Both the position numbers and the translations under genes were made by a program. The notes under the pieces were generated by a model. It saw only the letters and a program-made list of their open reading frames with translations. It ran no database searches and was not told the DNA's origin. Of a stretch of DNA of 64,000 nucleotides, positions 34,229 to 43,681 are shown one piece after another. Numbering within the stretch: the stretch's first letter is position 1; every line of letters begins with the position of its first letter. Source of the DNA: Sphingomonas sp. MA1305 (lineage in GTDB: Bacteria; Pseudomonadota; Alphaproteobacteria; Sphingomonadales; Sphingomonadaceae); NCBI RefSeq assembly GCF_016107325.1, contig NZ_RCVT01000001.1, positions 186,001-250,000 on the forward strand, written 5' to 3'.

Positions 34229-37200
34229 CTATTCGGCCTCGCGCTCCAGCTTGGCCGCATCCACCGGCGCCGCGCTCACTGGTCGCCCGATCGCACCGCT
34301 GATCGCGGCGTGCAGCGTCTCCAGACCGTAGGGCTTGGCGAGCAGCACCGCCCCCGTGTCCGCCGGTACCGCGGCGACATCCCCGGTGGCGAACACCACG
34401 CCGACTCGCGGGCGCAGTTCGCGCGCCGTCCGGGCGAAGGACGGCCCGGAAAGGCCCGGCAGGTTGACGTCGGTGACCAGCACGTCGATCGGCACCGTCT
34501 GCAGCGCGGTCATCGCCTCTTCGGCGCTCGCCGCGTCGACGACGACATAGCCGCCCTGTTGCAGCAGCTCGGCGGTGGTCGCGCGGATCACCTCGTCGTC
34601 CTCGACCAGCAGCACGGTGACCTGGCCGTTCGCGCCTGGCGCCGGACGCAGCGGGGCAGGGGCGCTGGTCAGCGCCCGCGCCTCCAGCCCCTCGCGCCGC
34701 TGGCGTTGGTTGGCGAGCACATGGCGGAACTTCCGCGCCAGCGCCTCGCGCGTATAGGGCTTGGACAACAGCTCGACGCCGGCATCGAGCCGGCCGCCGT
34801 GGACGATCGAATTCTCGGTATAGCCGCTGGTGAACAGCACCGCGAGCTCGGGCAGCCGTTCCTTCGCCTTGCGCGCCAGTTCCGGGCTCTTCAGCCGGCC
34901 GGGCATCACCACGTCGGTGAACAGCAGGTCGATCGGGATGCCGCTCTCGATGACGCTCAGCGCGCTCTGCGCGTCGACCGCCTTGAGCACGCGATAGCCG
35001 AGGTCGCCCAGCATCTCGACCACCGTCGCGCGCACCTCGTCATCGTCCTCGACGACCAGCACCGTCTCGGTACCGCCGACGATCGGGCCGGTCGCGGTCA
35101 CGACCTCGACGTCCTCCGCCTCGACCGAGCGCGGCAGATACAGTTTGATCGTCGTGCCTTCGCCGACCTCCGAATAGATCTTCACATGGCCGCCCGACTG
35201 TTTGACGAAGCCATAGACCATCGACAGGCCGAGACCCGACCCCTTGCCCTCGCTCTTGGTCGAGAAGAACGGCTCGAACACCTTCTCGATAATCTCCGGC
35301 GCCATGCCGCTGCCGGTGTCGCTGACCGCCAGCATGACGTACTGCCCCGGTTCGACCTCGTCATGCGTGCGCGCATAGGCATCGTCGAGATGCGCATTGG
35401 CGAGTTCGATCGTCAGCTTGCCCTGGCCGTTCATCGCGTCGCGCGCGTTGATCGCCAGATTGAGCAAGGCATTCTCGATCTGCACCGGATCGATGAAGCA
35501 GTTCCACAGGCCGCCGCCGAACACCGTCTCGATCTCGATCGCCTCGCCGATCGCGCGGCGCAGCAGGTCGTCCATGCCCTGCACGAAGCGGGTGACGTTG
35601 ACGACCTTGGGTTCCAGCGCTTGCCGCCGGCCAAAGGCGAGCAGTTGCGCGGCGAGCTTCGACCCGCGCGACACGCCCGCCATCGCATTGGCGACGCGGC
35701 GCTCGGCGCGCTCGTTGCCGACGATGTCCTTGGCGAGCAGCTGCAGATTGCCTGAGACGACCTGCAGCAGATTGTTGAAATCGTGCGCGACGCCGCCGGT
35801 CAGCTTGCCGATCGTCTCCATCTTCTGCGCCTGGGCCAGCGCGGCCTCGGCGGCGCGGCGCTCGCCGATTTCGGCGATCACCCGCGCCTCGAGATTCTCG
35901 TTGAGCTGCCGGAGCTGTTCCTCCGCGCGCTCGCGATGGCGGACCTGACGGGCGAGCGCATCGGCCTGGTCGCGCAGCGATTGTTCGGCGGCGCGCTGTT
36001 CGGTGATGTCGGTGTGGACGCCGACCCATTCGACGATCCGTTGGCCGTCCTTGATCGGCAGCGCGCGGATCAGGCAGTTGCGCCATGCGCCGTCATGCCG
36101 GCGGACGCGGTGTTCGAAGACGAACATCGTCTGCGCCGCGACCGCCGCTTCCCAGGCGACGACGGTCGGCTGCGCATCGTCGGGATGCACCGCCTGCGCC
36201 CAGCCGTATCCCCGGTATTGTTCCGCCGTCTGGCCGGTCAGCGCCTGCCAGCCCGGCTGCTCACCCTCCATGCGGCCGTCGGCGGTGTTGGTCCACAGCA
36301 CGCCGTGCACCGCCTCCATCGCCGCGCGGAAACGATCGTTGCTGGCGCGCACCTCCGCCTCGCGCTGCGCCCGCTCCTCGATGTCGGCGACCAGGATGTG
36401 GAAGCCCGCGACGCTGCCGTCCGCCTCCAGCCGCGGCAGATAGCGGATTTCCGCCCGTCGCGGCGTCCCGTCGCGATGCGGCATCGGGCCTTCGCTGACG
36501 ATCGGCTCGCCGGCGAGCGCCCGCGCGATGAGCGGCTCGCGCTCGGCATACAGGTCCGCACCGATCACGTCGCGAATGTGCTTCCCGATCGTCACCGCGC
36601 CCGGCACGCCCAACCAGTGTTCGTAATAGCTGTTGGCGAACCGATAGATCTGATCGCGATCGACGTAGGAGATCAGCACCGGCAGCGCATCGGTGATCGT
36701 ACGCAATTCGTGCTCACTGGCGGACAGCGCCGCCTCCATGGCGATGCGGGCGGTGTTGTCCAGCACGGTGCACATCACCCCACCGACGCTGCCGTCGGGC
36801 AGATAGATGGGCGTGTAGAACAGGTCGAAATACAGCTGTTCGAGCCGGCCTGAGCGGTTCAGCTGCATCGGCTGGTCGCGATAGGAGATGACCTCGCCGG
36901 CAAAGCCGCGCTCGAGGATCGCGCTGTTCCAATCCCAGATTTCGGGCCAGATCGTCCGCGCCGTGGCACCCAGCGCGTGCGGGTGATGGGCGCCCGCCAC
37001 GGCGATATAGCCATCGTTGTACAGCATCAGGCCGTCGCGGCCCCACATCAGCACCTTGGGCACCGGCGAATTGACGATGTTGGAGACGGTCAGCCGCAAG
37101 GCCTCCGGCCAACTTTCGATCGGGCCGAGATGCGTCCGGCTCCAGTCGCGCTCGCGGATCAGGTGCGCGCATTCGCCGTCGCCGATCGGCCAGCGGTCGC

Positions 37201-37363
37201 TCGCCACCGCGCGGGTGACGCTGCTCTCGTTGTCGCGCAGCAGCTTCAGCGCGGTCCGCACCACTTCGCTCGCATTGCCGTAATCGCCCGTCGCCAAAGC
37301 GCCATCGATGAACGCATCCAATTCGGACGTCAGGGAGATATTGCGCGATTGACGGTTGGCCAT
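34229..37363 (-). CDS. hybrid histidine kinase with an N-terminal ParD-like ribbon-helix-helix domain
   Basis: A protein of 1044 residues, started at MANRQSRN (37363). Residues about 3-50 ([38 protein letters not shown]) read as a ParD/CopG ribbon-helix-helix antitoxin DNA-binding domain. Next come PAS domains near 65-205 ([18 protein letters not shown]), 220-335 ([16 protein letters not shown]) and 345-460 ([12 protein letters not shown]). The kinase core follows: HisKA with [19 protein letters not shown] and HATPase with [40 protein letters not shown]. Two receiver domains end it: [12 protein letters not shown] with LFTDVVMPG, and [13 protein letters not shown] with LVTDVNLPG. All phosphorelay residues appear intact. 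There is no membrane segment, so it is a cytoplasmic sensor, and no parE-like toxin gene is nearby. The fusion is unusual. Confidence 0.88.
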   Translation of the reverse strand: MANRQSRNISLTSELDAFIDGALATGDYGNASEVVRTALKLLRDNESSVTRAVASDRWPIGDGECAHLIRERDWSRTHLGPIESWPEALRLTVSNIVNSPVPKVLMWGRDGLMLYNDGYIAVAGAHHPHALGATARTIWPEIWDWNSAILERGFAGEVISYRDQPMQLNRSGRLEQLYFDLFYTPIYLPDGSVGGVMCTVLDNTARIAMEAALSASEHELRTITDALPVLISYVDRDQIYRFANSYYEHWLGVPGAVTIGKHIRDVIGADLYAEREPLIARALAGEPIVSEGPMPHRDGTPRRAEIRYLPRLEADGSVAGFHILVADIEERAQREAEVRASNDRFRAAMEAVHGVLWTNTADGRMEGEQPGWQALTGQTAEQYRGYGWAQAVHPDDAQPTVVAWEAAVAAQTMFVFEHRVRRHDGAWRNCLIRALPIKDGQRIVEWVGVHTDITEQRAAEQSLRDQADALARQVRHRERAEEQLRQLNENLEARVIAEIGERRAAEAALAQAQKMETIGKLTGGVAHDFNNLLQVVSGNLQLLAKDIVGNERAERRVANAMAGVSRGSKLAAQLLAFGRRQALEPKVVNVTRFVQGMDDLLRRAIGEAIEIETVFGGGLWNCFIDPVQIENALLNLAINARDAMNGQGKLTIELANAHLDDAYARTHDEVEPGQYVMLAVSDTGSGMAPEIIEKVFEPFFSTKSEGKGSGLGLSMVYGFVKQSGGHVKIYSEVGEGTTIKLYLPRSVEAEDVEVVTATGPIVGGTETVLVVEDDDEVRATVVEMLGDLGYRVLKAVDAQSALSVIESGIPIDLLFTDVVMPGRLKSPELARKAKERLPELAVLFTSGYTENSIVHGGRLDAGVELLSKPYTREALARKFRHVLANQRQRREGLEARALTSAPAPLRPAPGANGQVTVLLVEDDEVIRATTAELLQQGGYVVVDAASAEEAMTALQTVPIDVLVTDVNLPGLSGPSFARTARELRPRVGVVFATGDVAAVPADTGAVLLAKPYGLETLHAAISGAIGRPVSAAPVDAAKLEREAE

Positions 37364-37376
37364 GGATTGGACGTGG

Positions 37377-37393
37377 ACAGGCCAAGTGCCTGT
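37377..37393. promoter_or_regulatory. palindrome in front of the hybrid kinase gene
   Basis: ACAGGC-CAAGT-GCCTGT, a perfect 6-5-6 inverted repeat, 14 bases upstream of the kinase ATG and 74 bases from the divergent hydrolase start. Ribbon-helix-helix dimers bind short palindromes and ParD-type proteins repress their own genes. This is therefore a candidate autoregulatory operator. Two TTGAC words on the minus strand lie just beyond it. Confidence 0.4.
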
Positions 37394-37466
37394 GTCAACA
37401 GATGTCACCCGTCAATTTGGCGCATCGGTATGGACCCGGCGGCCGCACAGGCTAGAAGACCGGCCA

Positions 37467-38537
37467 ATGACCAGCGACGTCACCATTGCCATCGAAGGTG
37501 CGGTCGGCCGCCTGCGCCTGTCCCGCCCCAAGGCGCTGCACGCGCTCAACCGCGACATGTGCGCCGCGATGCTCGCCGCGCTCGACGATTGGCGCGGCGA
37601 TGCCGCGGTCGCCGCGGTGATGCTCGACCATCTCCCCGCACCCGATGGCGATCCGAAGCTGTCGCGGGGCTTTTGCGCGGGCGGCGACATCCGTCTGCTC
37701 GCCGACAGCGGCGCCGGCGACGGCGAGGCGGCGCGCGCCTTCTTCCATCTCGAATATCGTCTCAACCACGCCCTCTTCACCTTCGCCAAGCCCAGCGTCG
37801 TGTTCATGGACGGCATCACCATGGGCGGCGGCGTCGGCATCGCCCTGCCGTGCCGATACCGCGTCGCGACCGAGAACACGCGACTCGCGATGCCGGAATC
37901 GGGCATCGGCCTGTTTCCCGATGTCGGCGGTGGCTGGTATCTGTCGCGACTGCCGGGGCGGGTGGGCGCCTTTTTGGCGGTCACCGGTCACCGGCTGGAT
38001 GGGGCGGACTGCGCCGCGCTCGGGCTCGCGACGCATTATCTGCCGGCGGCACGGCTCGACGAGGCCAAGGCGGCGATCCTGGCCGATCCGCACGCCATGG
38101 TGGCGGCGCTGGACGGGCTGGCGGAGACGCCGGGGGAGGGCACGATCGCCGCCCATCGTGCCGACATCGACCGCCTGTTCGCCGCCGACGACCTGGAGAC
38201 GATCATCGCCGCGCTGGAGGCGGACGACGGCGAATTCGCGCGCGCGCAGCTGGCGGTGATCCGCACCAAGTCGCCGCTGGCGATGAAGGTCGGCCTGCGG
38301 CTGTTGTACGACGGCGCCGCGATGCAGAGCTTCGCCGACGAGATGCGGCAGGAATATGCCGTCGCCGGCCGCATGGTCCAGCGTCACGACTTCCTGGAGG
38401 GCGTGCGCGCGGTGATTGTCGACAAGGACAATGCGCCGCGCTGGGACCCGGCGACGCCGGAAGGCGTCACCGACCACGTCATCGACCAGATCTTCGCGCC
38501 CTTGCCCGCAGCAGAGGCCTGGACCCCCCACGACTGA
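37467..38537 (+). CDS. 3-hydroxyisobutyryl-CoA hydrolase-like (ECH_2 crotonase family)
   Basis: Crotonase-fold protein of 356 residues, started at [10 protein letters not shown]; the codons before it are upstream of the promoter region. Seen: [34 protein letters not shown] (oxyanion-hole block with CAGGD), [29 protein letters not shown] and [28 protein letters not shown]. Length and the LFPDVGGGW signature identify the ECH_2 group, whose best-known member hydrolyses 3-hydroxyisobutyryl-CoA in valine breakdown. It is followed after ten bases by an enoyl-CoA hydratase, consistent with a branched-chain amino-acid or fatty-acid degradation operon. Confidence 0.9.
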   Translation: MTSDVTIAIEGAVGRLRLSRPKALHALNRDMCAAMLAALDDWRGDAAVAAVMLDHLPAPDGDPKLSRGFCAGGDIRLLADSGAGDGEAARAFFHLEYRLNHALFTFAKPSVVFMDGITMGGGVGIALPCRYRVATENTRLAMPESGIGLFPDVGGGWYLSRLPGRVGAFLAVTGHRLDGADCAALGLATHYLPAARLDEAKAAILADPHAMVAALDGLAETPGEGTIAAHRADIDRLFAADDLETIIAALEADDGEFARAQLAVIRTKSPLAMKVGLRLLYDGAAMQSFADEMRQEYAVAGRMVQRHDFLEGVRAVIVDKDNAPRWDPATPEGVTDHVIDQIFAPLPAAEAWTPHD

Positions 38538-38547
38538 GGACACGCAC

Positions 38548-39324
38548 ATGGCCGAATATGACACCATCCTCGTCGAACAGCGCGACAATGCCACGCTGAT
38601 CACGCTCAACCGCCCGCAGGCGCTCAACGCGCTCAACGCGCAGGTGCTCGCCGATCTCATCGCCGCGCTCGCCGCCTTCGACGCCGACGACAGCCAGGGT
38701 TGCGCGGTGATCACCGGCAGCGCCAAGGCGTTCGCGGCGGGGGCCGACATCAAGGAAATGCAGGCGATGTCCTTCGCGGACATGTACGCCACCAACCATT
38801 TCGCCGGCTATGAGACGCTGACCCGCACGCGCAAGCCGATCATCGCGGCGGTCGCCGGCTATGCGCTGGGCGGCGGTTGCGAACTGGCGATGATGTGCGA
38901 CTTCATCCTCGCCGCCGACACGGCCAAGTTCGGCCAGCCCGAGATCAAGCTGGGCGTTACCCCCGGCATGGGCGGCTCGCAGCGGCTGACCCATGCGGTC
39001 GGGAAGGCCAAGGCGATGGAGATGTGCCTCACCGGCCGGATGATGGATGCCGCCGAGGCGGAGCGCGCCGGTTTGGTCAGCCGCATCGTTCCCGCCGACG
39101 ATCTGGTCGAGGAAGCGGTGAAGACGGCGCAGACGATCGCCGGCATGGCGCCGCTCGCGGTCAAGGCCAACAAGGAGATGGTCGACGCCGCGTTCGAAAC
39201 GACGCTGGCGCAGGGCGTCCAGTTCGAACGCCGTCTGTTCAACGGCCTGTTCGGCACCGCCGACCAGAAGGAAGGCATGGCCGCCTTCGTCGAGAAGCGG
39301 CCGGGGAAGTGGACGGGGCGGTAG
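38548..39324 (+). CDS. enoyl-CoA hydratase
   Basis: Crotonase of 258 residues adding water to trans-2-enoyl-CoA in beta-oxidation. Seen: [33 protein letters not shown] (oxyanion hole), [57 protein letters not shown], in which the Glu residues of GCELAM and GQPEIKLGV are the two catalytic acids. The C-terminal ALVSRIVP-like [16 protein letters not shown] and [17 protein letters not shown] are standard. It starts at the ATG with GAGGACAC upstream and is co-directional with the preceding hydrolase. Confidence 0.95.
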   Translation: MAEYDTILVEQRDNATLITLNRPQALNALNAQVLADLIAALAAFDADDSQGCAVITGSAKAFAAGADIKEMQAMSFADMYATNHFAGYETLTRTRKPIIAAVAGYALGGGCELAMMCDFILAADTAKFGQPEIKLGVTPGMGGSQRLTHAVGKAKAMEMCLTGRMMDAAEAERAGLVSRIVPADDLVEEAVKTAQTIAGMAPLAVKANKEMVDAAFETTLAQGVQFERRLFNGLFGTADQKEGMAAFVEKRPGKWTGR

Positions 39325-39389
39325 CGCGACTGCCGACCCGAACGGCCTAGCTCGATCGTCCTGTCGCCAGCAATCGATGCCGATACCGT

Positions 39390-39833
39390 CTAGTGCGACG
39401 CATCCCGCGTCTGGCGCAGGGCCGCTCGCTTCCACTCGGGCAGGACCCGCTGCTTGGCAGCAAGATGGTCGCGAACCTGCTGGATCAGCGTCGTCGCGGA
39501 ACGGACATAGCCGCTCCAGTCGGCATCAATGGCAGCCGGCGTCCAGCGCCCAACATGTTCCGAATAGCGCGCGCGCAGATCGGCGGCCTCACCCCCGAGC
39601 CGCACGAAGTCGCGCGGCCGGTCCGCGGTCGGAAGCCGGCGGATCGGGGCGTTCAGCTCGCGTTCCTCGGATGCGAGGTTGGTTTGCAGCAAGCCCGCCA
39701 GCCTCAACCTGACCTGAGCGACGGCAAGATCGCCGGGACCCGCTGCAAGGGCGGCCTGCAGGCTGCCGCAGCATTGCATGATGGCGTCATGCTGCTGTTC
39801 GATGGTCATGGCGACCGCATCGTTGGATGACAT
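39390..39833 (-). CDS. hypothetical all-helical protein, possibly hemerythrin-like
   Basis: A protein of 147 residues from MSSNDAVAM. I do not recognise it firmly. It is predicted all-alpha: EQQHDAIMQCCGSLQAALAA, VRLRLAGLLQTNLASEERELNAPI, RARYSEHVGRWTPAAIDADW, TLIQQVRDHLAAKQRVL. The spacing of His and Glu (QQHD, SEERELN, SEHVGRW, RDHLAAKQ) recalls four-helix hemerythrin-like proteins, but the full iron-ligand set is not evident. It is cytoplasmic, without membrane segments. It stands alone between the hydratase and tmk. Confidence 0.65.
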   Translation of the reverse strand: MSSNDAVAMTIEQQHDAIMQCCGSLQAALAAGPGDLAVAQVRLRLAGLLQTNLASEERELNAPIRRLPTADRPRDFVRLGGEAADLRARYSEHVGRWTPAAIDADWSGYVRSATTLIQQVRDHLAAKQRVLPEWKRAALRQTRDASH

Positions 39834-39935
39834 GGCTCCCCCCCTAGAACGGCGGTGGGGCGGTTGCACCAATCCATGTGATGTCGGACAAATTGCGTAC
39901 GCTGCCGGTCATTCGATCCGGCGGTGCTTTGGCCG

Positions 39936-40586
39936 CTAAGTCGGGTCGACCGGCAGGAACGGCGTGACCGCCGCGATCGCGGCCTCCTGCACCGCCGCGG
40001 GCGTGCCGCCGGCGTCGATCACCGCATGCCGTAACGGAGCCGCCGCCGCCTGCGCCAGGAACGAGGCCCTGATCCTCTGGTGGAAGGCCAGGTCGAGCGC
40101 CTCGAACCGGCCCTCGTCGATCTGGTCCGCCGCCAGCCGCCGCTTCGATCGCGCCAACCCGATTGCCGGATCGAGATCGAGGACCAGTGTCAGATCGGGC
40201 CAGAGGTCGTCGACCATCGTCGCATGCAGCCCGCGAATCAGCCTCTCGTCCATGCCGCGGCCCGCGCCCTGATAGGCCAGGGTCGAACCGGCATAGCGAT
40301 CCGAGACGACGATCGTCCCCGCCGCTACCGCCGGCTGCACCACGCGCGCGACATGCTGGACGCGCGCCGCGGTCATCAGCAGCAGCTCCGCGCGCGGTTC
40401 CCACGCCTCGTCCGCCCCGGCGAGCAGCAGGCCGCGCAGCGCCTCGCCCTGCGGCGTGCCGCCGGGCTCGCGCGTGCCCAGCGCCGCATGCCCGCGCGAC
40501 GCCAGCGCCGCGATCAGCGCGCGCACGACGCCGCTCTTGCCCGAACCGTCGACCCCTTCGACCGCGATGAACCGGCCGCCGGTCAC
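39936..40586 (-). CDS. tmk: thymidylate kinase
   Basis: Phosphorylates dTMP to dTDP; 216 residues. Seen: P-loop GVDGSGKS at 11-18, [14 protein letters not shown] (dTMP-binding DRX-type region follows), [39 protein letters not shown] (lid region), then [11 protein letters not shown]. It lies four bases after the upstream DUF2147 gene. In many proteobacteria tmk is next to holB, which is not the case here. Confidence 0.95.
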   Translation of the reverse strand: MTGGRFIAVEGVDGSGKSGVVRALIAALASRGHAALGTREPGGTPQGEALRGLLLAGADEAWEPRAELLLMTAARVQHVARVVQPAVAAGTIVVSDRYAGSTLAYQGAGRGMDERLIRGLHATMVDDLWPDLTLVLDLDPAIGLARSKRRLAADQIDEGRFEALDLAFHQRIRASFLAQAAAAPLRHAVIDAGGTPAAVQEAAIAAVTPFLPVDPT

Positions 40587-40590
40587 GCGC

Positions 40591-40971
40591 TCAGCCCCGC
40601 CGCCACAGTTGCGATTTGCAGATCAGACCGCCGATCAGACACCCTTTGACGCTCAATGTGTCGGCATCGACCATCGTGATCGTCGACCCGAAGGCGCGAC
40701 GCATGTCGGGTACCCAGATCTGTCCGGACCAGCGCGCCGATCCGCTGACGCGATAGCCGCGCAGCAGCGCGGTGCCGATCAGCGGCGGTGCGCCCGCCCT
40801 TGCCGCATCCGCCTGCGCCTTGTCGCTGGCGCGGACGATCCAGCCGCACAGGCGCACCCCGCACGGCCCGGTCTGTACCGCGACCGTATTCTTGGGATTG
40901 TGCCAAACCCCCGTGATGGAACCGGGCGCGCCCGCCGCCGCGACCGCTAAAGCCAAGGAAACCAATATCAT
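40591..40971 (-). CDS. DUF2147-family secreted protein
   Basis: A protein of 126 residues with a signal peptide ([15 protein letters not shown]). Seen: [89 protein letters not shown]-x-W, C-G-x-L-C-G, the G-x-IW-P block, and C-x-x-G-x-x-C near the end followed by W are the DUF2147 pattern. The family is periplasmic and uncharacterised. The gene is close to tmk on the same strand, but a functional link is unlikely. Confidence 0.85.
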   Translation of the reverse strand: MILVSLALAVAAAGAPGSITGVWHNPKNTVAVQTGPCGVRLCGWIVRASDKAQADAARAGAPPLIGTALLRGYRVSGSARWSGQIWVPDMRRAFGSTITMVDADTLSVKGCLIGGLICKSQLWRRG

Positions 40972-41016
40972 AGCAGCGCATATCTGGTTCCTTGCCAGGC
41001 GATGCGAAAGGGGGCG

Positions 41017-41295
41017 TCACCCGCGCAGCTGTTCGTGGTGGCGGATCACCTCGTCGATGATGAAGCGCAGGAACTTCTCGGTGAATTCCGGATCCAGCTC
41101 GGCATCCTCGGCCAGCGAGCGCAGCCGCGCGATCTGGCGTTCCTCGCGACCGGGGTCGGCGGCGGGCAGGCCGGTGGTCGCCTTGTGGCGGCCGACCGCC
41201 TGCGTGACCTTGAATCGTTCGGCGAGCAGATGGACCAGCGCCGCGTCGATATTGTCGATGCTCTTGCGATAGCCCTGCAAAGTCGCGTCGCTCAT
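41017..41295 (-). CDS. chorismate mutase, AroQ class
   Basis: Converts chorismate to prephenate for Phe/Tyr synthesis; 92 residues from MSDATLQG, where GGAAGGG sits upstream at good spacing (earlier in-frame ATGs lack one). Seen: YRKSIDNIDAALVHLLAERFKVTQAVGRHKATTG, in which the Arg, Asp, Arg and Lys positions line the active site; then DPGREERQIARLRSLAEDA and FIIDEVIRHHEQL. The three-helix length is that of the monofunctional AroQ form. It is divergent from the polyprenyl synthase, with about 98 bases between starts. Confidence 0.93.
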   Translation of the reverse strand: MSDATLQGYRKSIDNIDAALVHLLAERFKVTQAVGRHKATTGLPAADPGREERQIARLRSLAEDAELDPEFTEKFLRFIIDEVIRHHEQLRG

Positions 41296-41393
41296 CTCAG
41301 CCCTTCCGTCGTCCGCCGGTTGCTCCATGATAGCAAGTCGGGCTTCGGGCAAGGCTTGCCTTCGCGCGCGCCAGTCGCCACAGCGCAGCAGAG

Positions 41394-42404
41394 ATGACCG
41401 CCACCGTCCAGCGCCTCGATGCCCATGCCCCCTCGCTGGAGCCGATGCTCCGGCTGGTCGCGGGCGACATGGATCACGTCAATGCGGTGATCGTCGACCG
41501 GATGCGGTCGGACATTCCGCTGATCCCCGAACTCGCCGGCCATCTGATCGCGGGCGGTGGCAAGCGCATGCGGCCGATGCTTACCCTCGCGAGCGCGCGG
41601 CTGCTCGGTTACGAGGGGGTGCGCCACCACGTCCTCGCCGCAGCGGTGGAGTTCATCCACACCGCGACGCTGCTGCACGACGATGTCGTCGACGGCTCCG
41701 ACCTGCGCCGCGGCAAGCGCACCGCCAACATCATCTGGGGCAATCCCGCCAGCGTGCTGGTCGGCGACTTCCTGTTCAGCCGCAGCTTCGAATTGATGGT
41801 CGAGGCCGAGTCGCTGAAGGTGTTGCGGATTTTGTCGAACGCCTCCGCGGTGATCGCGGAAGGCGAGGTCAACCAGCTTACTGCGGCACGGCGTATCGAC
41901 CTGCCCGAGGAACGCTATCTCGACATCATCGACGCCAAGACCGCCGCGCTGTTCGCCGCCGCCTGCCGCATCGCCGCGGTGGTGGCGGAGCGGCCGGAGG
42001 CGGACGAGGCGGCGCTGGACGCCTATGGTCGCAACCTCGGCATCGCCTTCCAGCTGGTCGACGACGCGATCGACTATGTCTCCGACGCGGGCACGATGGG
42101 CAAGGATGCCGGCGACGACTTCCGCGAAGGCAAGATGACGCTGCCGGTGATCCTGGCACTGGCCCGCGGCGACGAGACGGATCGCAAGTTCTGGAAGGAT
42201 GCGGTCGAGGGCCGTCGCGCCTCCGATGCGGACTTCGCCCATGCGATCGACCTAGTCCGCAAGACCCGCGCGGTGGACGACACGCTCGCCCGCGCCCGCC
42301 ATTATGGCCAGCGCGCGATCGACGCGATCGCCGGCTTCCCGGCGAGCAAGGCGAAGGACGCGATGGTCGAGGCGGTCGCCTTCGCGGTGGCGCGGGCGTA
42401 CTGA
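41394..42404 (+). CDS. ispB: long-chain trans-polyprenyl diphosphate synthase
   Basis: Builds the C40-C50 isoprenoid tail of ubiquinone; 336 residues. Seen: GGGKRMRPMLTLASARLLGY, first Asp-rich motif ATLLHDDVVDGSDLRRGKRTANIIWGNPASVLVGDFLFSRSF, EGEVNQL, KTAALFAAACRIAAVVAERP, second Asp-rich motif FQLVDDAIDYVSDAGTMGKDAGDDFREGKMTLPVILAL. The small residues upstream of the first DD motif agree with a long-chain product. Sphingomonads use ubiquinone-10, so decaprenyl diphosphate is the likely product. Confidence 0.94.
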   Translation: MTATVQRLDAHAPSLEPMLRLVAGDMDHVNAVIVDRMRSDIPLIPELAGHLIAGGGKRMRPMLTLASARLLGYEGVRHHVLAAAVEFIHTATLLHDDVVDGSDLRRGKRTANIIWGNPASVLVGDFLFSRSFELMVEAESLKVLRILSNASAVIAEGEVNQLTAARRIDLPEERYLDIIDAKTAALFAAACRIAAVVAERPEADEAALDAYGRNLGIAFQLVDDAIDYVSDAGTMGKDAGDDFREGKMTLPVILALARGDETDRKFWKDAVEGRRASDADFAHAIDLVRKTRAVDDTLARARHYGQRAIDAIAGFPASKAKDAMVEAVAFAVARAY

Positions 42405-42432
42405 CGGACGCGCGAAGCCGCGGCCACATCCC

Positions 42433-42564
42433 ATTCCTCCCCGCACGCGGGGAGGGGGACCAGCCGAAGGCTGGTGGAGGGGGCCTTCCCCAAGCGCGCG
42501 CGGCGTGGCGAGCCCCCTCCGTCAGCGCTGGCGCGCTGCCACCTCCCCGCGGGCGGGGAGGAAT
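42433..42564. repeat. dispersed element with CCTCCCCGC ends, copy 1
   Basis: About 132 bases bounded by CTCCCCGC/GCGGGGAG hairpins at both ends. Inside are GGGGGACCAGC, GCTGGTGGAGGGGGC, and further on GCCCCCTCCGTCAGCGCTGG, CGCGCTGCCACC. A second copy lies in the same orientation at 54761-54889. It sits between convergent ispB and the GH43 gene. Confidence 0.75.
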
Positions 42565-42612
42565 GTATCCGCGATCTCCGCCGCCGCTGACGCGGCTACG
42601 CGCCAAGCCCGC

Positions 42613-43659
42613 TCACATCACCGGCCTGGTCTCGCCATCCAGTTCGGTCGCCTCGCGCACCAGGGTGATCCGGTCGCCGTCGTCCCGAACTTCGTACAGC
42701 TTGCCGCGCGCCTTGTGGAACGGCCGGTGCACGATCAGCATCAGCGTTCCGTCGAACCGGCGGAACAGCATGCCATGCCCGCTGTCGCCGCGCAGCAGCG
42801 GCGGCAATTGCTCCCAGGGGCCATCGAGCGTCCCCGATCGCGACCGCGCCAGCCCCTGGACATAGCCCGTGGCGTCATAGCTCGACCACAGCATCAGCAG
42901 CGTGCCGGTGCGCGTGCGGAACAGCTCCGGCCCGTCGGTGACCCAGGTCGGGTCGCCCGGCACCTCGCGATTGGCCTTGGCCCATGGCGCCGACGAGGCA
43001 CGGAACAGCGTGCGTGGCGGCCCCGCGGCGGCCAGCGACGCGTCGAGCGGCAGCGCCTCGATCGTGCCGTCGCCGATCTGCACCCATTCGTGCGCATAGA
43101 CGAACCACGGCTTGCCCGCCGGATCGACGTAGAGCGTGCCGTCCAGCGTCATCAGTCCGGGATCGGCGACCGGCGCATTGTCGCGCAGCGGGCGGAACGG
43201 CCCGCCCAGCCGGTCGGCGACCGCCAGCGTCGTGCCGCGCCGGACCGGCCGGCGCGCGCCGTCGGCGGGCAGCTGCGCGGATTCATTGTGGTAGGTGGAG
43301 AAGAGGTACCAGCGCCCGCGCCAGCGATGCACCTCCGGCGCCCAGGCGCCGTCGTTCGCCCAGCCCCCCTCCGGCAGCGCGAACACCACCACCGGCCGCG
43401 TCCAGTGGCGCAGGTCGCGGCTGGTATAGGCCATGATGCCCAGCCGCCTGTCGCCGCTGACCGCCGCCTCGTTGCGGGTGAACAGCCAATAGGTGCGCGT
43501 TGTCGGATCGGCGACGATCCACGGATCGTGGAGCGGCATGTCGGGCAGGGCGAGCGGCGCCGCCGTCGGCGCGGGTGCGGCACCGCCGTTCGCCTGTCCG
43601 GTCACCGGCGCGCTCGCCAGAAGCAGCATCGCCGCCAGTCCCCGCCATCCGGCCATCAT
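42613..43659 (-). CDS. secreted GH43-type glycosidase (arabinanase/xylosidase-like)
   Basis: Five-bladed beta-propeller glycosidase of 348 residues with a signal peptide (MMAGWRGLAAMLLLASAPVTGQA). Seen: MPLHDPWIVADPTTRTYWLFTRNE, whose HDPWIV gives the catalytic-base Asp; GIMAYTSRDLRHW; WANDGAWAPEVHRWRGRWYLFSTYHN, whose WAPEV is the GH43 Trp-Ala-Pro-Glu block; and LDGTLYVDPAGKPWFVYAHEWVQIGDGTIEALPL. Targets of the family are arabinan, arabinoxylan or xylosides. No sugar transporter or other hydrolase is adjacent, so the natural polymer is unknown. Confidence 0.87.
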   Translation of the reverse strand: MMAGWRGLAAMLLLASAPVTGQANGGAAPAPTAAPLALPDMPLHDPWIVADPTTRTYWLFTRNEAAVSGDRRLGIMAYTSRDLRHWTRPVVVFALPEGGWANDGAWAPEVHRWRGRWYLFSTYHNESAQLPADGARRPVRRGTTLAVADRLGGPFRPLRDNAPVADPGLMTLDGTLYVDPAGKPWFVYAHEWVQIGDGTIEALPLDASLAAAGPPRTLFRASSAPWAKANREVPGDPTWVTDGPELFRTRTGTLLMLWSSYDATGYVQGLARSRSGTLDGPWEQLPPLLRGDSGHGMLFRRFDGTLMLIVHRPFHKARGKLYEVRDDGDRITLVREATELDGETRPVM

Positions 43660-43681
43660 CCGTCTCCCGATATGTTCCGCC

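Noticed and set aside
34001..35755. Plus-strand open frame of 584 codons over the porin end and the hybrid kinase
   Set aside because: It is antisense to the kinase phosphorelay domains and has typical shadow composition.
34229..37363. The RHH stretch as a complete ParDE toxin-antitoxin locus
   Set aside because: No toxin-like reading frame occurs on either side; the flanking genes are a porin and crotonase enzymes, so only a domain and not a full module is present.
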